Below are positions 35,001 to 43,972 of a stretch of 64,000 nt of DNA, piece after piece (the stretch's first letter is position 1; every line of letters begins with the position of its first letter). The stretch is from JABFXX01 sp036489755 (lineage in GTDB: Bacteria > Myxococcota_A > Polyangia > Haliangiales > Haliangiaceae). The notes beneath the pieces are model-generated. The model saw only the letters and a program-made list of their open reading frames with translations. It made no database searches and was not told the origin of the DNA. The stretch covers positions 1 to 64,000 of the forward strand of contig DASXFD010000084.1 in NCBI GenBank assembly GCA_036489755.1. Direction: 5' to 3'. A program made the position numbers and the translations under genes.

Positions 35001-35430
35001 ACGCGCGAGAGAACAGCTGCTCGCTGAACTCCTCGGCGGCGACCTCGAACAGCGGATCGACGTGCGCCTCGATCGGCCGCTCGCGCAACAGATCGGCGCA
35101 GAACGAGTGGATCGAGCCGATGCGCGCGACCTCGAGCTCGCCGAGTGCAGCTTCGAGCCGGTCGCGCCCGATGCCAGTCGCTTCCTGGCGCGCGCGCTCG
35201 AGCTCGGTGCGCAGCCGGAGCTTCATCTCGCCGGCCGCTTTTTCGGTGAACGTCACGGCGACGATGCGCTCGAGCGTGCTCGCACCGGTCCGCAGCACGG
35301 CGATCACGCGCTGGATCATCTCGGTCGTCTTGCCGGTGCCGGCCGCGGCCTCGACGACGAGCGTCGCGTCGAGGTCCTCGCGGATCGCGCGCCGCGCCTC
35401 GGCATCGACGAGCTCGTTCGAGCCGCTCAT
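32095..35430 (-). CDS. addA: AddA/RecB-like UvrD-family helicase-nuclease
   Basis: This 1111-residue protein has superfamily-1 helicase motifs: Walker A AAAGTGKT (about 29-36), TFTEKAAGEM, DEFQDTDP (motif II), VGDPKQAIYRFR (motif III), TVHAAKGLEFPVV (motif V) and VAVTRARD (motif VI). A C-terminal PD-(D/E)xK nuclease is present: GSLVHAVLA, GVVDLAFVEHD and VVDYKTD. With the coupled partner upstream it forms an AddAB-type helicase-nuclease that resects double-strand breaks for recombination. ATG 35430 overlaps the upstream stop (ATGA). Confidence 0.9.
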   Translation of the reverse strand: MSGSNELVDAEARRAIREDLDATLVVEAAAGTGKTTEMIQRVIAVLRTGASTLERIVAVTFTEKAAGEMKLRLRTELERARQEATGIGRDRLEAALGELEVARIGSIHSFCADLLRERPIEAHVDPLFEVAAEEFSEQLFSRAFDAWFAGALADPTEGVRRILRRDKPTELLRRAGWSLVDRRDFDGAWRRDPFSRDAEIDAVLAELRPLAALADRAHRADDNLAKLCGKLDRWLAEVDRREAVRPRDHDGLEAELAQVLRWREWKPTGRGDNFGEGLLRADVIVQRDAAKARLASFRGAADADLAACLREELRPLVAGYEQLKAKSGRLDFLDLLVRTRDMLERDARVRGELAARFTHFFVDEFQDTDPLQVEILMLLCGDPMAPGKLFVVGDPKQAIYRFRRADIAVYEQVVQRLRAGGARLLHLTTSFRAVESIQAAINAAFAPIMQGGHQARYVPLERHRGHLDQPSIVALPVPKPYGWRDVANMAIEESYPDAVGAFVEHLQRSDWRVGERGGQIEPRHVCLMFRRFQSFGKDLTRPYVRALEARGIPHVLVGGRSFHEREEIETARNALRAIEWPDDELAVYATLRGPLFAFADEDLFAFKHEHGRLSPLAWRKRDSDHEIAGALRVLAELHVRRNRRPIADSLARLFAETRAHAGIAVWPAGEQALANVSRVLDLARRFESGGASSFRAFVDRLEDDAEHGRQADAPVVEEGTDGVRIMTVHAAKGLEFPVVILCDPTAPLAQERPSRVIDTARRVWLEPLAGCVPSELAERADEVIERDREEGQRLAYVAVTRARDLLVVPVVGDEEREGWLEALASVVHPDAKTKRAPAVAPKCPAFGDDSVVARGKNSQQMPYDSVAPGLHVPRAGTHRVVWWDPNKLALERELGGGVRHQQILAADDDNTVAPASEAAHLQWRARRAAALATGGLPSLDVRKVTDEAKRLTALDGTVTIEATAIARDHRPHGARFGSLVHAVLAAVDLRAPRVRAIAENHARLVGASPEELAAAIAAVDAALAHPVMQRAAAARELRREVPVALATSIGDMIEGVVDLAFVEHDAWIVVDYKTDAELGESRAVYEAQVRLYARAIAAATGKPALPSLFLV

Positions 35431-38400
35431 CGGCTCTCCCGCAGCTTCGTGAGCTGCACCAGGCGCGCGCGGTCCTTCTTCTTCACGCGCAGCTCCTCGT
35501 ACGGCCCGCAGATCGGCCGGTAGTCGCAGTATTCGCACGCGCCTTTCTGCGGTGCGGCGGGGAAGAAGTCGTCGGCGACGTGATGCGCGAGCGTGTCGGC
35601 GAGCAGCTGCGCGGCGGCGCGCGCGTCGGCATCGAGCGGCACGTCGACGTCGCGAAAATCGCCGCGCGTCGTGCAGTACGCGAGCCGGCCGCCTGCGACC
35701 GGTGCGCCGGGAAACAGCCGTTCGAGCACGAGCGCATACAAGACCGGCTGCAGGCTCGCGCCGCCGGCGATCAGCGAGCCCGGCTCGACGCGTGCCTTGC
35801 CCGTCTTGTGATCGGTCGCGCGCAACGCACCATCGGCGCTCAGCTCGACGAGATCGATCGAGCCGCGCAGTGCGAGGCCGATGTCGAGCGCGGCGGGCTC
35901 GTCGGTGCTCGCCGGATCGCGGCCGGCGTCCTCGGCGAGCCCGAAGGCGAGCTCGAACCGGTGCGGCGTCCACGCGGTATCGGCCGCGAGCCGGCGCAGC
36001 CACTCGCGTAGGTCGGCGCGAATCGACGCGATGCCGTCGGCCCACACGCGCTCGATCGCGGGTGCGAGCTCGTCGCGGTAGCGCGCGGCGACGCGATCGA
36101 TCACGCCGTCGAGCCGCGTGCGCGCGGCATTCAGGTTCGCCGGCCGCACCGGCAGCTCGGCGGCGTCGCGCAATTCGCCGAGCAGCTCGAACTGCATCTC
36201 GTGGATCATGCTGCCGCGCTCGAGCGCGCCGATCGCTTCGATCGGTTCGGGCACGCGGCGCGCCTCGAGCCTCGCGATCGTGCGGTACGCGAAGCGCAGC
36301 GGGCACGCCGCGAGCTGCTCGAGCGCGGTCGGCGAGAACGAGCGCGCGCTCGGCGCGTTCGCTGCGATCACGGCGCGGCCGGCGGGCGACGTCGCAATGA
36401 AGCCGTCGTTGGCGCGCCACGGCGATAGCCAGCGCCGGCCCCGCGCGCGCAACGTACGTGCGAGGTGCGCGTTCGCGCCGAGCAGGTAGCGGCCGGCGCC
36501 CGTCATCTGCGTCTTGAACGCGTCGGCGAGCAGTGCGAGATCGTGCTCGGCGTCGTCGATCGCGTCGATCGGACGCGCCGGTGCTGGCCAGCCGATGCGC
36601 GTCGCGCCGGTGGCGTCGGCGCGGCGGCCGAGCTCATCGAAGCCGGGCAGCGTGCCCTCGGCCGCGGCGAGCACTTCGAGCCCGTAAAACGACGGCACGC
36701 GCGGCCGCGCCTGATCGAGATCGATGCGCGGATACGACAACACGACGCGCCGCGATGCCGCGCCGATCGCGAGCTTGAGCGCGAGCCGCTCGTCGGCGAG
36801 TCGGTCGGGCCGCGTGTCGAGAGCTAATCCGGTGCGTTCGCGCAGGGCATCGAGCAGCAACGGATCCTCGACGAGCTTCTGCGGAAACATCCGCTCGGCG
36901 AGACCGGGCACGAACACGAGGTCGAACGCGAGCCCGCGCGCCGCTTCGATCGGCGCGACGAGCACGCGGCCGTAGCGCGACGGCGACGGCGGTGCGACGA
37001 GCTCGGTCAGCCGCGGCGCCAGCACGAGCTGCACCTCGTCGAGCTCGACGGGCCCGACGTCGGCCATCGGCGACAGCGCTGCGAGCACGGCGAGCACGCG
37101 CTCGGGGCGGCGCAATGCGCGCGTCGCGAGCGAGCTCAGCGCATCGAGCCACTCGCCCCAACGCGCGGACGCCGGCAGCGCCGCGAGCTCGTCGAGCAGC
37201 GGCAGCGCGAACGCGCGGAGGTGCGCGAGATCGGCGAGCATGCGCGCGCGCGCGTCGTCGGGAAGCTCGTGGCGTGCGAGCTCGAGCCGTGCCGCGAGGC
37301 CGTCGAGCCGGCGCGTCCAGCGATCGCGCCCGCCGATCACCGCGGCATCGACGATCAAGCGCTCCCATCGCCACGGTGCACGCGGCCCTTCGGTATCGAC
37401 CTCGGTTTCCGCGGCCGGCTCGCCGACGAGCGCGCGCGGCAGCAATTCTTCGTCGGGAGGCACCCAGCGGTCGCCGCGCGGCGCGGCCGCTGCGGGCAGC
37501 GCGCCGGGCACTTCGCCGAGCGACAGATATTCGGCGAAGCGGCGCGCCGACAGACCTTCAGCCGCGCACGCGAGCAACGCGACGAACGCGCGGCCGGCCG
37601 GATCGGGCAGCACGGTGCCGTGCTCGAAGTACGCCGGCACGTCGGCGCGCGCGAGCGCTTCTTCGAGGTGCACGCGATATTGCGCGGGCGCGCGCAACAG
37701 GATCGCCATGTGATCGAACGGCATCCCGCCCTCGGCTGCCCGCACGACGCGCCGCGCGATTTCCACGCATTCGCGGCTCTCGCCCGGCGCCGAAAAGATC
37801 GCGAGCGAGTCGTCGAGCACGGCGGCTTCGCGCGTCGGGCGAAACACGTCGCGCTGGACGCGCTCGAGCGAGCCGCCGGCCGGCACGTCGAGCCGCTCGA
37901 TCATCACGGGTCTCGCTTCGCTGGCCACGATCCCAGTGCCGAGCCGTTCGATCGTGCGCTCGTCGCCGTCGGGCACCGTCGCGAGGAACGACCGGCTCGT
38001 CGCGCGGATCGCCTCGATCAACGCGTGCTCGGCCGCGGTGCGCACCGGCACGTCGATCATCACGACGTGATGGCCGAGCAGCGCGTGCTCGGTGACGCGC
38101 GCGGCGAGCGCGAGCACGGCTGCACGATCGGCGAGCCCGCCGCGTACGAGCTCGTCATCGAACGCGATCATCGCGCGGGCGAGCTCGCGATCCAGCACGT
38201 CGGCGGTCGCGTTCGCGAGTCGCAGCTCGCCGAGCGTGCGTGCGAGCGCGCGCGGCAAGCCGGGTTGATCGGCGACCGCCGCGAATCGGCCGAGCTCGCC
38301 ATCGCGCCGCAGTCGATCGATCACGCGCGCGCACAACGCCTCGGCGGGCAACGCGCCGATCGGTACCCACCCGGCCTCGACGAGGGGCAGCTTCGCGAGC

Positions 38401-38606
38401 TCCGCGGCGAGCCGGCCGAGCGTGAAGCGGTGCATGCCGAACGCGCTGCCGCGCGCCTTCGCGACCGCACGCACGGTCTCGGCCGCCGCCGATGCGGTAC
38501 CGCCGATCACGATCACCTCGTCGCCGGCCGGCAACGCAGCGAGATGCGCTGCGACCTCGCGGAGCCGCAGCTCCGCGCGTGCGGATGCGACGACGCGAGC
38601 GATCAC
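35427..38606 (-). CDS. addB: AddB-like exonuclease subunit with Fe-S-type nuclease domain
   Basis: The 1059 residues start at GTG 38606. The N-terminal half is an inactivated helicase-like scaffold (VIGGTASAAAETVRAVAKARG, GMPFDHMAILLRAP). The C-terminal nuclease has DLVELSADGALRATDHKTGK and a likely 4Fe-4S set: one Cys in LEQLAACPLRF plus the terminal CEYCDYRPIC cluster, the arrangement used by AddB. The gene overlaps addA by 4 nt, consistent with a heterodimer made in equal amounts. Together they would process broken DNA ends and degrade linear foreign DNA. Confidence 0.87.
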   Translation of the reverse strand: MIARVVASARAELRLREVAAHLAALPAGDEVIVIGGTASAAAETVRAVAKARGSAFGMHRFTLGRLAAELAKLPLVEAGWVPIGALPAEALCARVIDRLRRDGELGRFAAVADQPGLPRALARTLGELRLANATADVLDRELARAMIAFDDELVRGGLADRAAVLALAARVTEHALLGHHVVMIDVPVRTAAEHALIEAIRATSRSFLATVPDGDERTIERLGTGIVASEARPVMIERLDVPAGGSLERVQRDVFRPTREAAVLDDSLAIFSAPGESRECVEIARRVVRAAEGGMPFDHMAILLRAPAQYRVHLEEALARADVPAYFEHGTVLPDPAGRAFVALLACAAEGLSARRFAEYLSLGEVPGALPAAAAPRGDRWVPPDEELLPRALVGEPAAETEVDTEGPRAPWRWERLIVDAAVIGGRDRWTRRLDGLAARLELARHELPDDARARMLADLAHLRAFALPLLDELAALPASARWGEWLDALSSLATRALRRPERVLAVLAALSPMADVGPVELDEVQLVLAPRLTELVAPPSPSRYGRVLVAPIEAARGLAFDLVFVPGLAERMFPQKLVEDPLLLDALRERTGLALDTRPDRLADERLALKLAIGAASRRVVLSYPRIDLDQARPRVPSFYGLEVLAAAEGTLPGFDELGRRADATGATRIGWPAPARPIDAIDDAEHDLALLADAFKTQMTGAGRYLLGANAHLARTLRARGRRWLSPWRANDGFIATSPAGRAVIAANAPSARSFSPTALEQLAACPLRFAYRTIARLEARRVPEPIEAIGALERGSMIHEMQFELLGELRDAAELPVRPANLNAARTRLDGVIDRVAARYRDELAPAIERVWADGIASIRADLREWLRRLAADTAWTPHRFELAFGLAEDAGRDPASTDEPAALDIGLALRGSIDLVELSADGALRATDHKTGKARVEPGSLIAGGASLQPVLYALVLERLFPGAPVAGGRLAYCTTRGDFRDVDVPLDADARAAAQLLADTLAHHVADDFFPAAPQKGACEYCDYRPICGPYEELRVKKKDRARLVQLTKLRESR

Positions 38607-38624
38607 AGCACGACTCTACCGCGG

Positions 38625-39896
38625 TCAGGGGATCAGCACCCGCGCCAGGTAGATCTCGGTCTCGTCGCTGCCGGCATCGCCGAAAACCAGCACTCGGCCG
38701 TCGCGGTCGACGAGCAGATCGTCGATCCCGTTCGGCGAGGTCGCGATCGGCAGCTCGTAGCTTCCGATCACGCTGCCGCTGCCGTCGTCGAGCACGACGA
38801 GCGTCGACGCGCTGCCGCCGCGCACCCCGACGACGATGCGGCCGTCGGGCAGCTGCACGATGCCGCGGCCGACGTCGTCGGGATGCATCGCGATCGACGT
38901 CGTGACCCACGCGGGATCGACCACGCCGCTCGCCGAGAACCGCTCGACGAGCGCCTCGGTTCCGGTCGTGTCGAGCTGGCCGGTCACGACGATGCGCGCG
39001 TCGGCCTCGCGCGCGAGCGCCAGAAACCGCGCGCCGGAGCCGCTCGCGAATCGCGCGATGCCGCCGCTGCCGAAGCTCGGATCGAGCGCGCCTTCGTTCG
39101 TCGCGTGCAGGAGCAAGCCCTCGAAGACCGAGCCGTCGTAGCTCTGGCCGACGATGTCGAGGCCGCCGTCGGGCGCGATGCCCGCGAGCGTGCCGAACTC
39201 GTCGCCGCGGCCGCCGTCGTAGTGCACCGGCGTGAACGCCGGGTCGGCGGCGCCGCTGCCGAGCCACGCACCGGCGACGAGATCGAAATCGGTGAACGCG
39301 GCCTGACCGCCGGCGAGCACGCGCCCGGCGGTGTCGACCGCGACGCCGTTGATCGCGACGAGCGTGCCGCCGAACGTGGGCTCGAGCACGCCGAACGCCG
39401 GATCGACCTGACCGGTCGCGTCGAGCGCTGCGAGCAGACCGGCGCCGTTTGCCGCGCCGCCGACGACGATGTCGCCATCCGGCGCGACGGTGACCGCGAT
39501 CGCCTGTGCCGAACCGGCCGCGAGCTCGACCAGGCCGCCGCTGCCGAAGCTCGGATCGAGCACGCCCGATTCTTCGACGCGTGCGACGAGTGCCGTCGAG
39601 CTCGCAGCGGTGCCGGCTTTGCCGACGATCACGATCCGGCCGTCGGGTTGGATCGCCACGCCTTGATCGCCGTACGAGCCGTTCGGCACGCCGTCAATGG
39701 ACAGCGCGAGCACGCCGCCGCTCGCGAAGGTCGGATCGAGGCAAACGAGCGCGGCGCATGCCGCCGCGTCGCTCGTTGCATCGCCGCTCGCGCTCGCATC
39801 GATCGCGCGCGCCTGGAAATCGAGACGGCCGCACGCCATCGCAAACGCGAGCGCGGGGACTGCCGAGCGCACCGGCTCAGTATGACTCCGTACCAT
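38625..39896 (-). CDS. Secreted lipoprotein with delta-60 repeats
   Basis: The 423 residues begin with a signal ending FAMACGRL, a likely lipobox. An Asp/Ala/Ser linker is followed by a series of about 50-60-residue units with the hallmark LDPSFGSGG or VDPAFG and then A(V)QPDGRIVIVG. These are delta-60 (beta-propeller-like) repeats; at least five are clear. Such proteins are usually surface-exposed; the ligand is unknown. It lies 18 nt upstream of addB on the same strand but is probably functionally unrelated. Confidence 0.85.
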   Translation of the reverse strand: MVRSHTEPVRSAVPALAFAMACGRLDFQARAIDASASGDATSDAAACAALVCLDPTFASGGVLALSIDGVPNGSYGDQGVAIQPDGRIVIVGKAGTAASSTALVARVEESGVLDPSFGSGGLVELAAGSAQAIAVTVAPDGDIVVGGAANGAGLLAALDATGQVDPAFGVLEPTFGGTLVAINGVAVDTAGRVLAGGQAAFTDFDLVAGAWLGSGAADPAFTPVHYDGGRGDEFGTLAGIAPDGGLDIVGQSYDGSVFEGLLLHATNEGALDPSFGSGGIARFASGSGARFLALAREADARIVVTGQLDTTGTEALVERFSASGVVDPAWVTTSIAMHPDDVGRGIVQLPDGRIVVGVRGGSASTLVVLDDGSGSVIGSYELPIATSPNGIDDLLVDRDGRVLVFGDAGSDETEIYLARVLIP

Positions 39897-39978
39897 CGGG
39901 GCGTCGTCGGTTCGCCTCGGGAGTTACCGCACGCGGGGCCTTCACAGACGTGAAGAATCGGGCCATACCAGCGCTTCC

Positions 39979-41370
39979 GTGCTGTCACCGACCCGCGATT
40001 TGCGAGATAGCGTCGCGCTGCCGCGAGCCGTCCAGGTCGTCGTGGCGGGTGGCGGGCTCGCCGGTTCGTGCGCGGCCGCGGCGCTCGCGCAGCGCGGCTA
40101 TCACGTGCTGATCGTCGAGCCGGGCGTGACGTACGCGAAGCGGCTTGCGGGCGAGCTGTTGCATCCGCCGGCGCTCGCGGATCTGCGCGCGCTCGGGCTC
40201 GCGGGCGCGTTGACCGATGCGAGCGCGCAACCGGTCGACGGCTTCGCGGTGTTCCTCGGCGGCGACGGCGGCGCCGATGCGCGCTGCGTGCTCGGCTACG
40301 ATCCCGACGGTGGACGCGGCGCGACCGTCGAGCACGGCGCGGTCGTCACGGCGCTGCTCGAGCGTGCGCGCAGCTTGCCGAACGTGTCGGTGATCACCGG
40401 CGCGCGCGTCGATGGCGTCGTGCACCTGCCCGACGCGGTGACGGTCACGATCGCGGTAGGCGGCGCTCGCCACGAAGTTCGCGCGGAGCTGCTCGTCGCC
40501 GCCGACGGCCGGTCGTCGAACGTGCGCAAGCTCGCCGGCATTCCGGCCGAGCGCACGCAGCTCTCGGCGATGGCCGGCTTTCTCGTCGAGACCGATGCGA
40601 TCCCGTGCCCCGATCACGGCCACATCTTCGCGAGCGGCGCGGCGCCCGTGCTCGCCTACGGCATCGCGCCCGGTAAAGTGCGCGTGATGATCGACGTCGA
40701 CGGCGACGTCGCGACGAGAGTGCACGAGCCGCACCGGCTCGCCGCGTTGCCGGAGCCGTTTCGCGCCGCGGTCGCGCGCACGGTGGCCACGCAGCGCCCG
40801 CTGATCGCCTCGAACCTGACCGTCGTGCCGAGCGCGCTCGCCGCGGGCCGCGTCGTGCTCGTCGGCGACGCCGCGGGTTGCTGCCATCCCGTCAGCGCGA
40901 GTGGGCTCGCATCGGCGGCGCACGACGCACGCGTGCTCGCCGAATCGGTCGCGGCGAACCCCGACGACATCGCGCGCGGGCTCGCCCGCTACGCACGCGG
41001 CCGCCAGCGCTCGCAGAGCGTGCGCATCGCGCTCGCGTCGGCGTTGTATCGCGCGTTCGCCGAGGTCTCGCCGGAGATGACGCTGCTCCGCCGCGGGCTC
41101 GTCGATTACTGGCAGCACAGCCCGCGCGGCCGTGCGGCGTCGATGGCGCTGCTCGCGACGCAAGAGCAGCGGTTCTCGATCCTCGCGCGCGAGTACGCGC
41201 ACGTCGCGGCGCGCGGCCTACCGACGCTGTTCGACTCGTCGCGGCCGCGCCTGCCTCGGCGGCGAGCCGTGCGTGGCCTGCTGGCGTCCGTCGTGCCGCA
41301 CGTCGCGGGCGCGGTGCAAGCGTGGCTGCCGCAGCGCGCTCGCGTCGCAACGCGCGAGGCCGCGACGTGA
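39979..41370 (+). CDS. FAD-dependent squalene monooxygenase-like epoxidase
   Basis: This 463-residue flavoprotein has an N-terminal dinucleotide motif (VVVAGGGLAGS, residues 24-29), RLAGELLHPPAL (compare the GELLQPGG of squalene epoxidases), LVAADGRSSNVRK and the second FAD motif VVLVGDAAGCCHPVSASGL. It is predicted to convert squalene to 2,3-oxidosqualene with O2 and a reductase. The strongest evidence for the substrate is context: its TGA overlaps the GTG of an oxidosqualene cyclase gene. GTG 39979 is the first start in frame. A hydrophobic C-terminal stretch may mediate membrane association. Confidence 0.85.
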   Translation: MLSPTRDLRDSVALPRAVQVVVAGGGLAGSCAAAALAQRGYHVLIVEPGVTYAKRLAGELLHPPALADLRALGLAGALTDASAQPVDGFAVFLGGDGGADARCVLGYDPDGGRGATVEHGAVVTALLERARSLPNVSVITGARVDGVVHLPDAVTVTIAVGGARHEVRAELLVAADGRSSNVRKLAGIPAERTQLSAMAGFLVETDAIPCPDHGHIFASGAAPVLAYGIAPGKVRVMIDVDGDVATRVHEPHRLAALPEPFRAAVARTVATQRPLIASNLTVVPSALAAGRVVLVGDAAGCCHPVSASGLASAAHDARVLAESVAANPDDIARGLARYARGRQRSQSVRIALASALYRAFAEVSPEMTLLRRGLVDYWQHSPRGRAASMALLATQEQRFSILAREYAHVAARGLPTLFDSSRPRLPRRRAVRGLLASVVPHVAGAVQAWLPQRARVATREAAT

Positions 41371-43940
41371 TCGCACACGCGCAGCGCGCGGTGGCTGCGC
41401 CGATCTCGATCGCGACCGACGAGCTGCCGCGAGAGCTCGCGGAGCCGCTCGAGCTTGCGGCCGAGCTCGGCCAACGCCTCGAGCTGCACGAGCTCACCGC
41501 GTTGCCCGCCGACTGGCGCGCGCGCGTCGCCAAGCTCGACGAGCCCGCCGCCGCGTTGATCCGCCGGCTGTCGACGCAGACGTCGGCGGCACGCCGCGGG
41601 ATCGCCGACTGCGTGGCGACCGCCGCCCGGGGCGACGGATTCGCGAAGCCGTTCGTGCGGCTGGTCGTGCACCTGTTCGCGCGTCACTCGGCGGCGGTCG
41701 CGGCCGTTCACGCGAAGCTGTCGGCGCGCGCCGACGCGTTCGCGAACGTGCTGTCGGGCGAGCTCGACCGCGCGACGCTGCATCGCGACGCGAAGCGCGC
41801 GCTCGACTTCGTGCTCGCGATCCCGGCGAGCGAGCCGGCGCTGCGCAAGAGTTGCCTGCGCCCGCTCGTCGGCGCGATCTCTCCGAACGCGGTCGCGAAT
41901 CGGCTTGCCGGGCTCGTCGCGGGCAACGATCGCGCGGTGCGCACCGGCTTTGCAGCGCTGTGTCGCGGCTTGCCGCCGGCAGCGCCACAAGACGCCGAGC
42001 TCGTCACGGATGCGCCGCTGCCGTCGCGCGAGCGCGCGATCGATCTCGCATGCGATGTGCTCGCCGCGACGCAATCGCCAACCGGCTCGTGGCACGGCGA
42101 CTACGGCGGGCCGCTGTTCTTGTTGCCGATGTACGTCGGCACGTGCCACATCGTGGGCATTCCGCTCGATCGCGAGACCCGCGACGGAATGGTCGGCTAC
42201 CTCACGCGCTATCAAAATCCCGACGGTGGCTGGGGCCTCGACGTCGAGGGCGACTCGCACGTCTTCACGTCGGTCCTGAATTACGTGGCGCTGCGCCTGT
42301 TGGGGCTCCCCGCGAGCGACGAGCGACTCGCCAACGCGCGCGCGTGGTTCCTGCCGCGCGGCGGTGCGCTCGCATCGGCATCGTGGGGAAAGTTTTTCCT
42401 CGCAGTGCTCGGCCTCTACGACTACGACGGCGTCGCGCCGGTTCCGCCGGAGCTGTGGCTGTTGCCGGAGGCGGTGCCGTTTCATCCGTCGCGCCTGTGG
42501 TGCCACGCGCGCATGGTCTACCTGCCGATGAGCTATCTCTACGGCGCGCGCGCTGTCCTCGGCAACGGCCCGCTGCTCGACGAGATCCGCGGCGAGATCT
42601 ACGACGAGCCGTACGGCCAGATCGATTGGGCGAGCGCGCGTGCACGCGTCGCCGCCGACGATCTCTATCATCCGCACGACGCGTGGCTCACCACGATCCA
42701 CACCGTGCTCGGCGTGTACGAGCGTGCGTCGATCGCCAAGCTGCGCGAGCGCGCGCTCGCGATGCTGCTCGATCACATCGCGTTCGAAGATCGCGCGACG
42801 AATTACATCTGCATCGGCCCGGTCAACAAGCTGTTCGACCTGCTGGTCTGGCATCACGCGAAGCCGGGCGGCGCGGAAGTGCAAGCGCACGTCGCGCGCA
42901 TGCCGGATTATCTGTGGCGCGCGCCCGACGGCGTGAAGATGCAGGGCTACAACTCGTCGGAGCTGTGGGACACCGCGTTCGCCGTGCAGGCGCTCCACGC
43001 GAGCGGCCGCGCGAGCCACGCGACGCTCGCGAACGCCGCGCGCTTCATCGAAGGCGCGCAGATCATCGCGCAACCGGCCGACGGCGCGCGCTACTACCGG
43101 CACGACAGCGTCGGCGCGTGGCCGTTCTCGACGCGCCCGCACGGCTGGCCGATCACCGATTGCACCGCTGAAGGGCTCAAGGCGACGCTCGCGCTCGACG
43201 CACACGGGCTCGGCGAGCCGATCACACCGGTGCGCCGCGCCGATGCGGTCGCGCGCATGCTGTCGTGGCAGAACGCCGACGGCGGCTGGGCCACGTACGA
43301 GAAGACGCGCGGGCCGAAGTGGCTCGAGCGCTTCAACCCGTCCGAAGTGTTCGGCGAGATCATGATCGATCGCTCGTACACCGAGTGCACGTCGGCATGC
43401 ATGACGGCGATGCGCGACTACCTGCCGGGCGCCGATCTGGTGCTGCGCACCACGATCACGGCAGCGATCGCGCGCGGCGCGCAGTTCTTGCTCGACGCGC
43501 AGCGCCCCGACGGCTCGTGGGAAGGCGCGTGGGGCGTGTGCTTCACATACGGCACGTGGTTCGCGGTCAACGGGCTCGCCGCATCCGAGGACGCGCGCGC
43601 GAAACGCGCGATCGATCGCGCGTGCGAGTTCTTGATCGCGCATCAACAGCAAGACGGCGGCTGGGGCGAGACCGTCGAGTCATGCCGCGAACGCCGCTAC
43701 ATTCACGCCGAGACCGGCCAGGCGGTGATGACGTCGTGGGCGCTGCTCGCGCTGTGCCGCGCCGACCGCGCCGAATCCCGAGAGGTACGCCGCGGCGTCG
43801 AGTTCTTGCTGCGCCGCCAACAAGCCGACGGCACGTGGCCCGCCGAGCACATCGCCGGGGTGTTCAACCACACGTGCGCGATCCACTACGACGCGTATCT
43901 GCGGATCTTCCCGTTGTGGGCGCTCGCCGTAGCCGGTTGA
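41367..43940 (+). CDS. Oxidosqualene cyclase, cycloartenol-synthase type, with N-terminal extension
   Basis: The 857 residues contain a complete triterpene cyclase. The catalytic acid is Asp598 in DCTAEGLK, the oxidosqualene-specific form; squalene-hopene cyclases have DxDD. QW repeats (NPDGGWGLD, NADGGWATY, RPDGSWEGAW, QQDGGWGET, QADGTW) are spread through the domain. The three residues that separate cycloartenol from lanosterol synthases read Tyr528 (MQGYNSS), His592 and Ile596 (HGWPITD), the cycloartenol-type triad known from plant CAS. The GDYGGP start of the domain is at about residue 244, roughly 150 residues later than in plant or animal enzymes. The extra helical N-terminus is unrecognised. 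Coupled to the epoxidase gene by GTGA. Confidence 0.93.
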   Translation: MIAHAQRAVAAPISIATDELPRELAEPLELAAELGQRLELHELTALPADWRARVAKLDEPAAALIRRLSTQTSAARRGIADCVATAARGDGFAKPFVRLVVHLFARHSAAVAAVHAKLSARADAFANVLSGELDRATLHRDAKRALDFVLAIPASEPALRKSCLRPLVGAISPNAVANRLAGLVAGNDRAVRTGFAALCRGLPPAAPQDAELVTDAPLPSRERAIDLACDVLAATQSPTGSWHGDYGGPLFLLPMYVGTCHIVGIPLDRETRDGMVGYLTRYQNPDGGWGLDVEGDSHVFTSVLNYVALRLLGLPASDERLANARAWFLPRGGALASASWGKFFLAVLGLYDYDGVAPVPPELWLLPEAVPFHPSRLWCHARMVYLPMSYLYGARAVLGNGPLLDEIRGEIYDEPYGQIDWASARARVAADDLYHPHDAWLTTIHTVLGVYERASIAKLRERALAMLLDHIAFEDRATNYICIGPVNKLFDLLVWHHAKPGGAEVQAHVARMPDYLWRAPDGVKMQGYNSSELWDTAFAVQALHASGRASHATLANAARFIEGAQIIAQPADGARYYRHDSVGAWPFSTRPHGWPITDCTAEGLKATLALDAHGLGEPITPVRRADAVARMLSWQNADGGWATYEKTRGPKWLERFNPSEVFGEIMIDRSYTECTSACMTAMRDYLPGADLVLRTTITAAIARGAQFLLDAQRPDGSWEGAWGVCFTYGTWFAVNGLAASEDARAKRAIDRACEFLIAHQQQDGGWGETVESCRERRYIHAETGQAVMTSWALLALCRADRAESREVRRGVEFLLRRQQADGTWPAEHIAGVFNHTCAIHYDAYLRIFPLWALAVAG

Positions 43941-43972
43941 AACGTTCGCGCCGGCTCGCGCGTTGATCGCAG

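Noticed and set aside
37221..39953. A 910-codon + strand frame opposite addB and the delta-60 lipoprotein
   Set aside because: Low-complexity Arg/Glu/His composition and no domain signatures, whereas the minus strand carries coherent proteins.
41106..43652. An 848-codon minus-strand frame opposite the oxidosqualene cyclase
   Set aside because: Antisense shadow; the cyclase on the + strand has all QW and DCTAE motifs.
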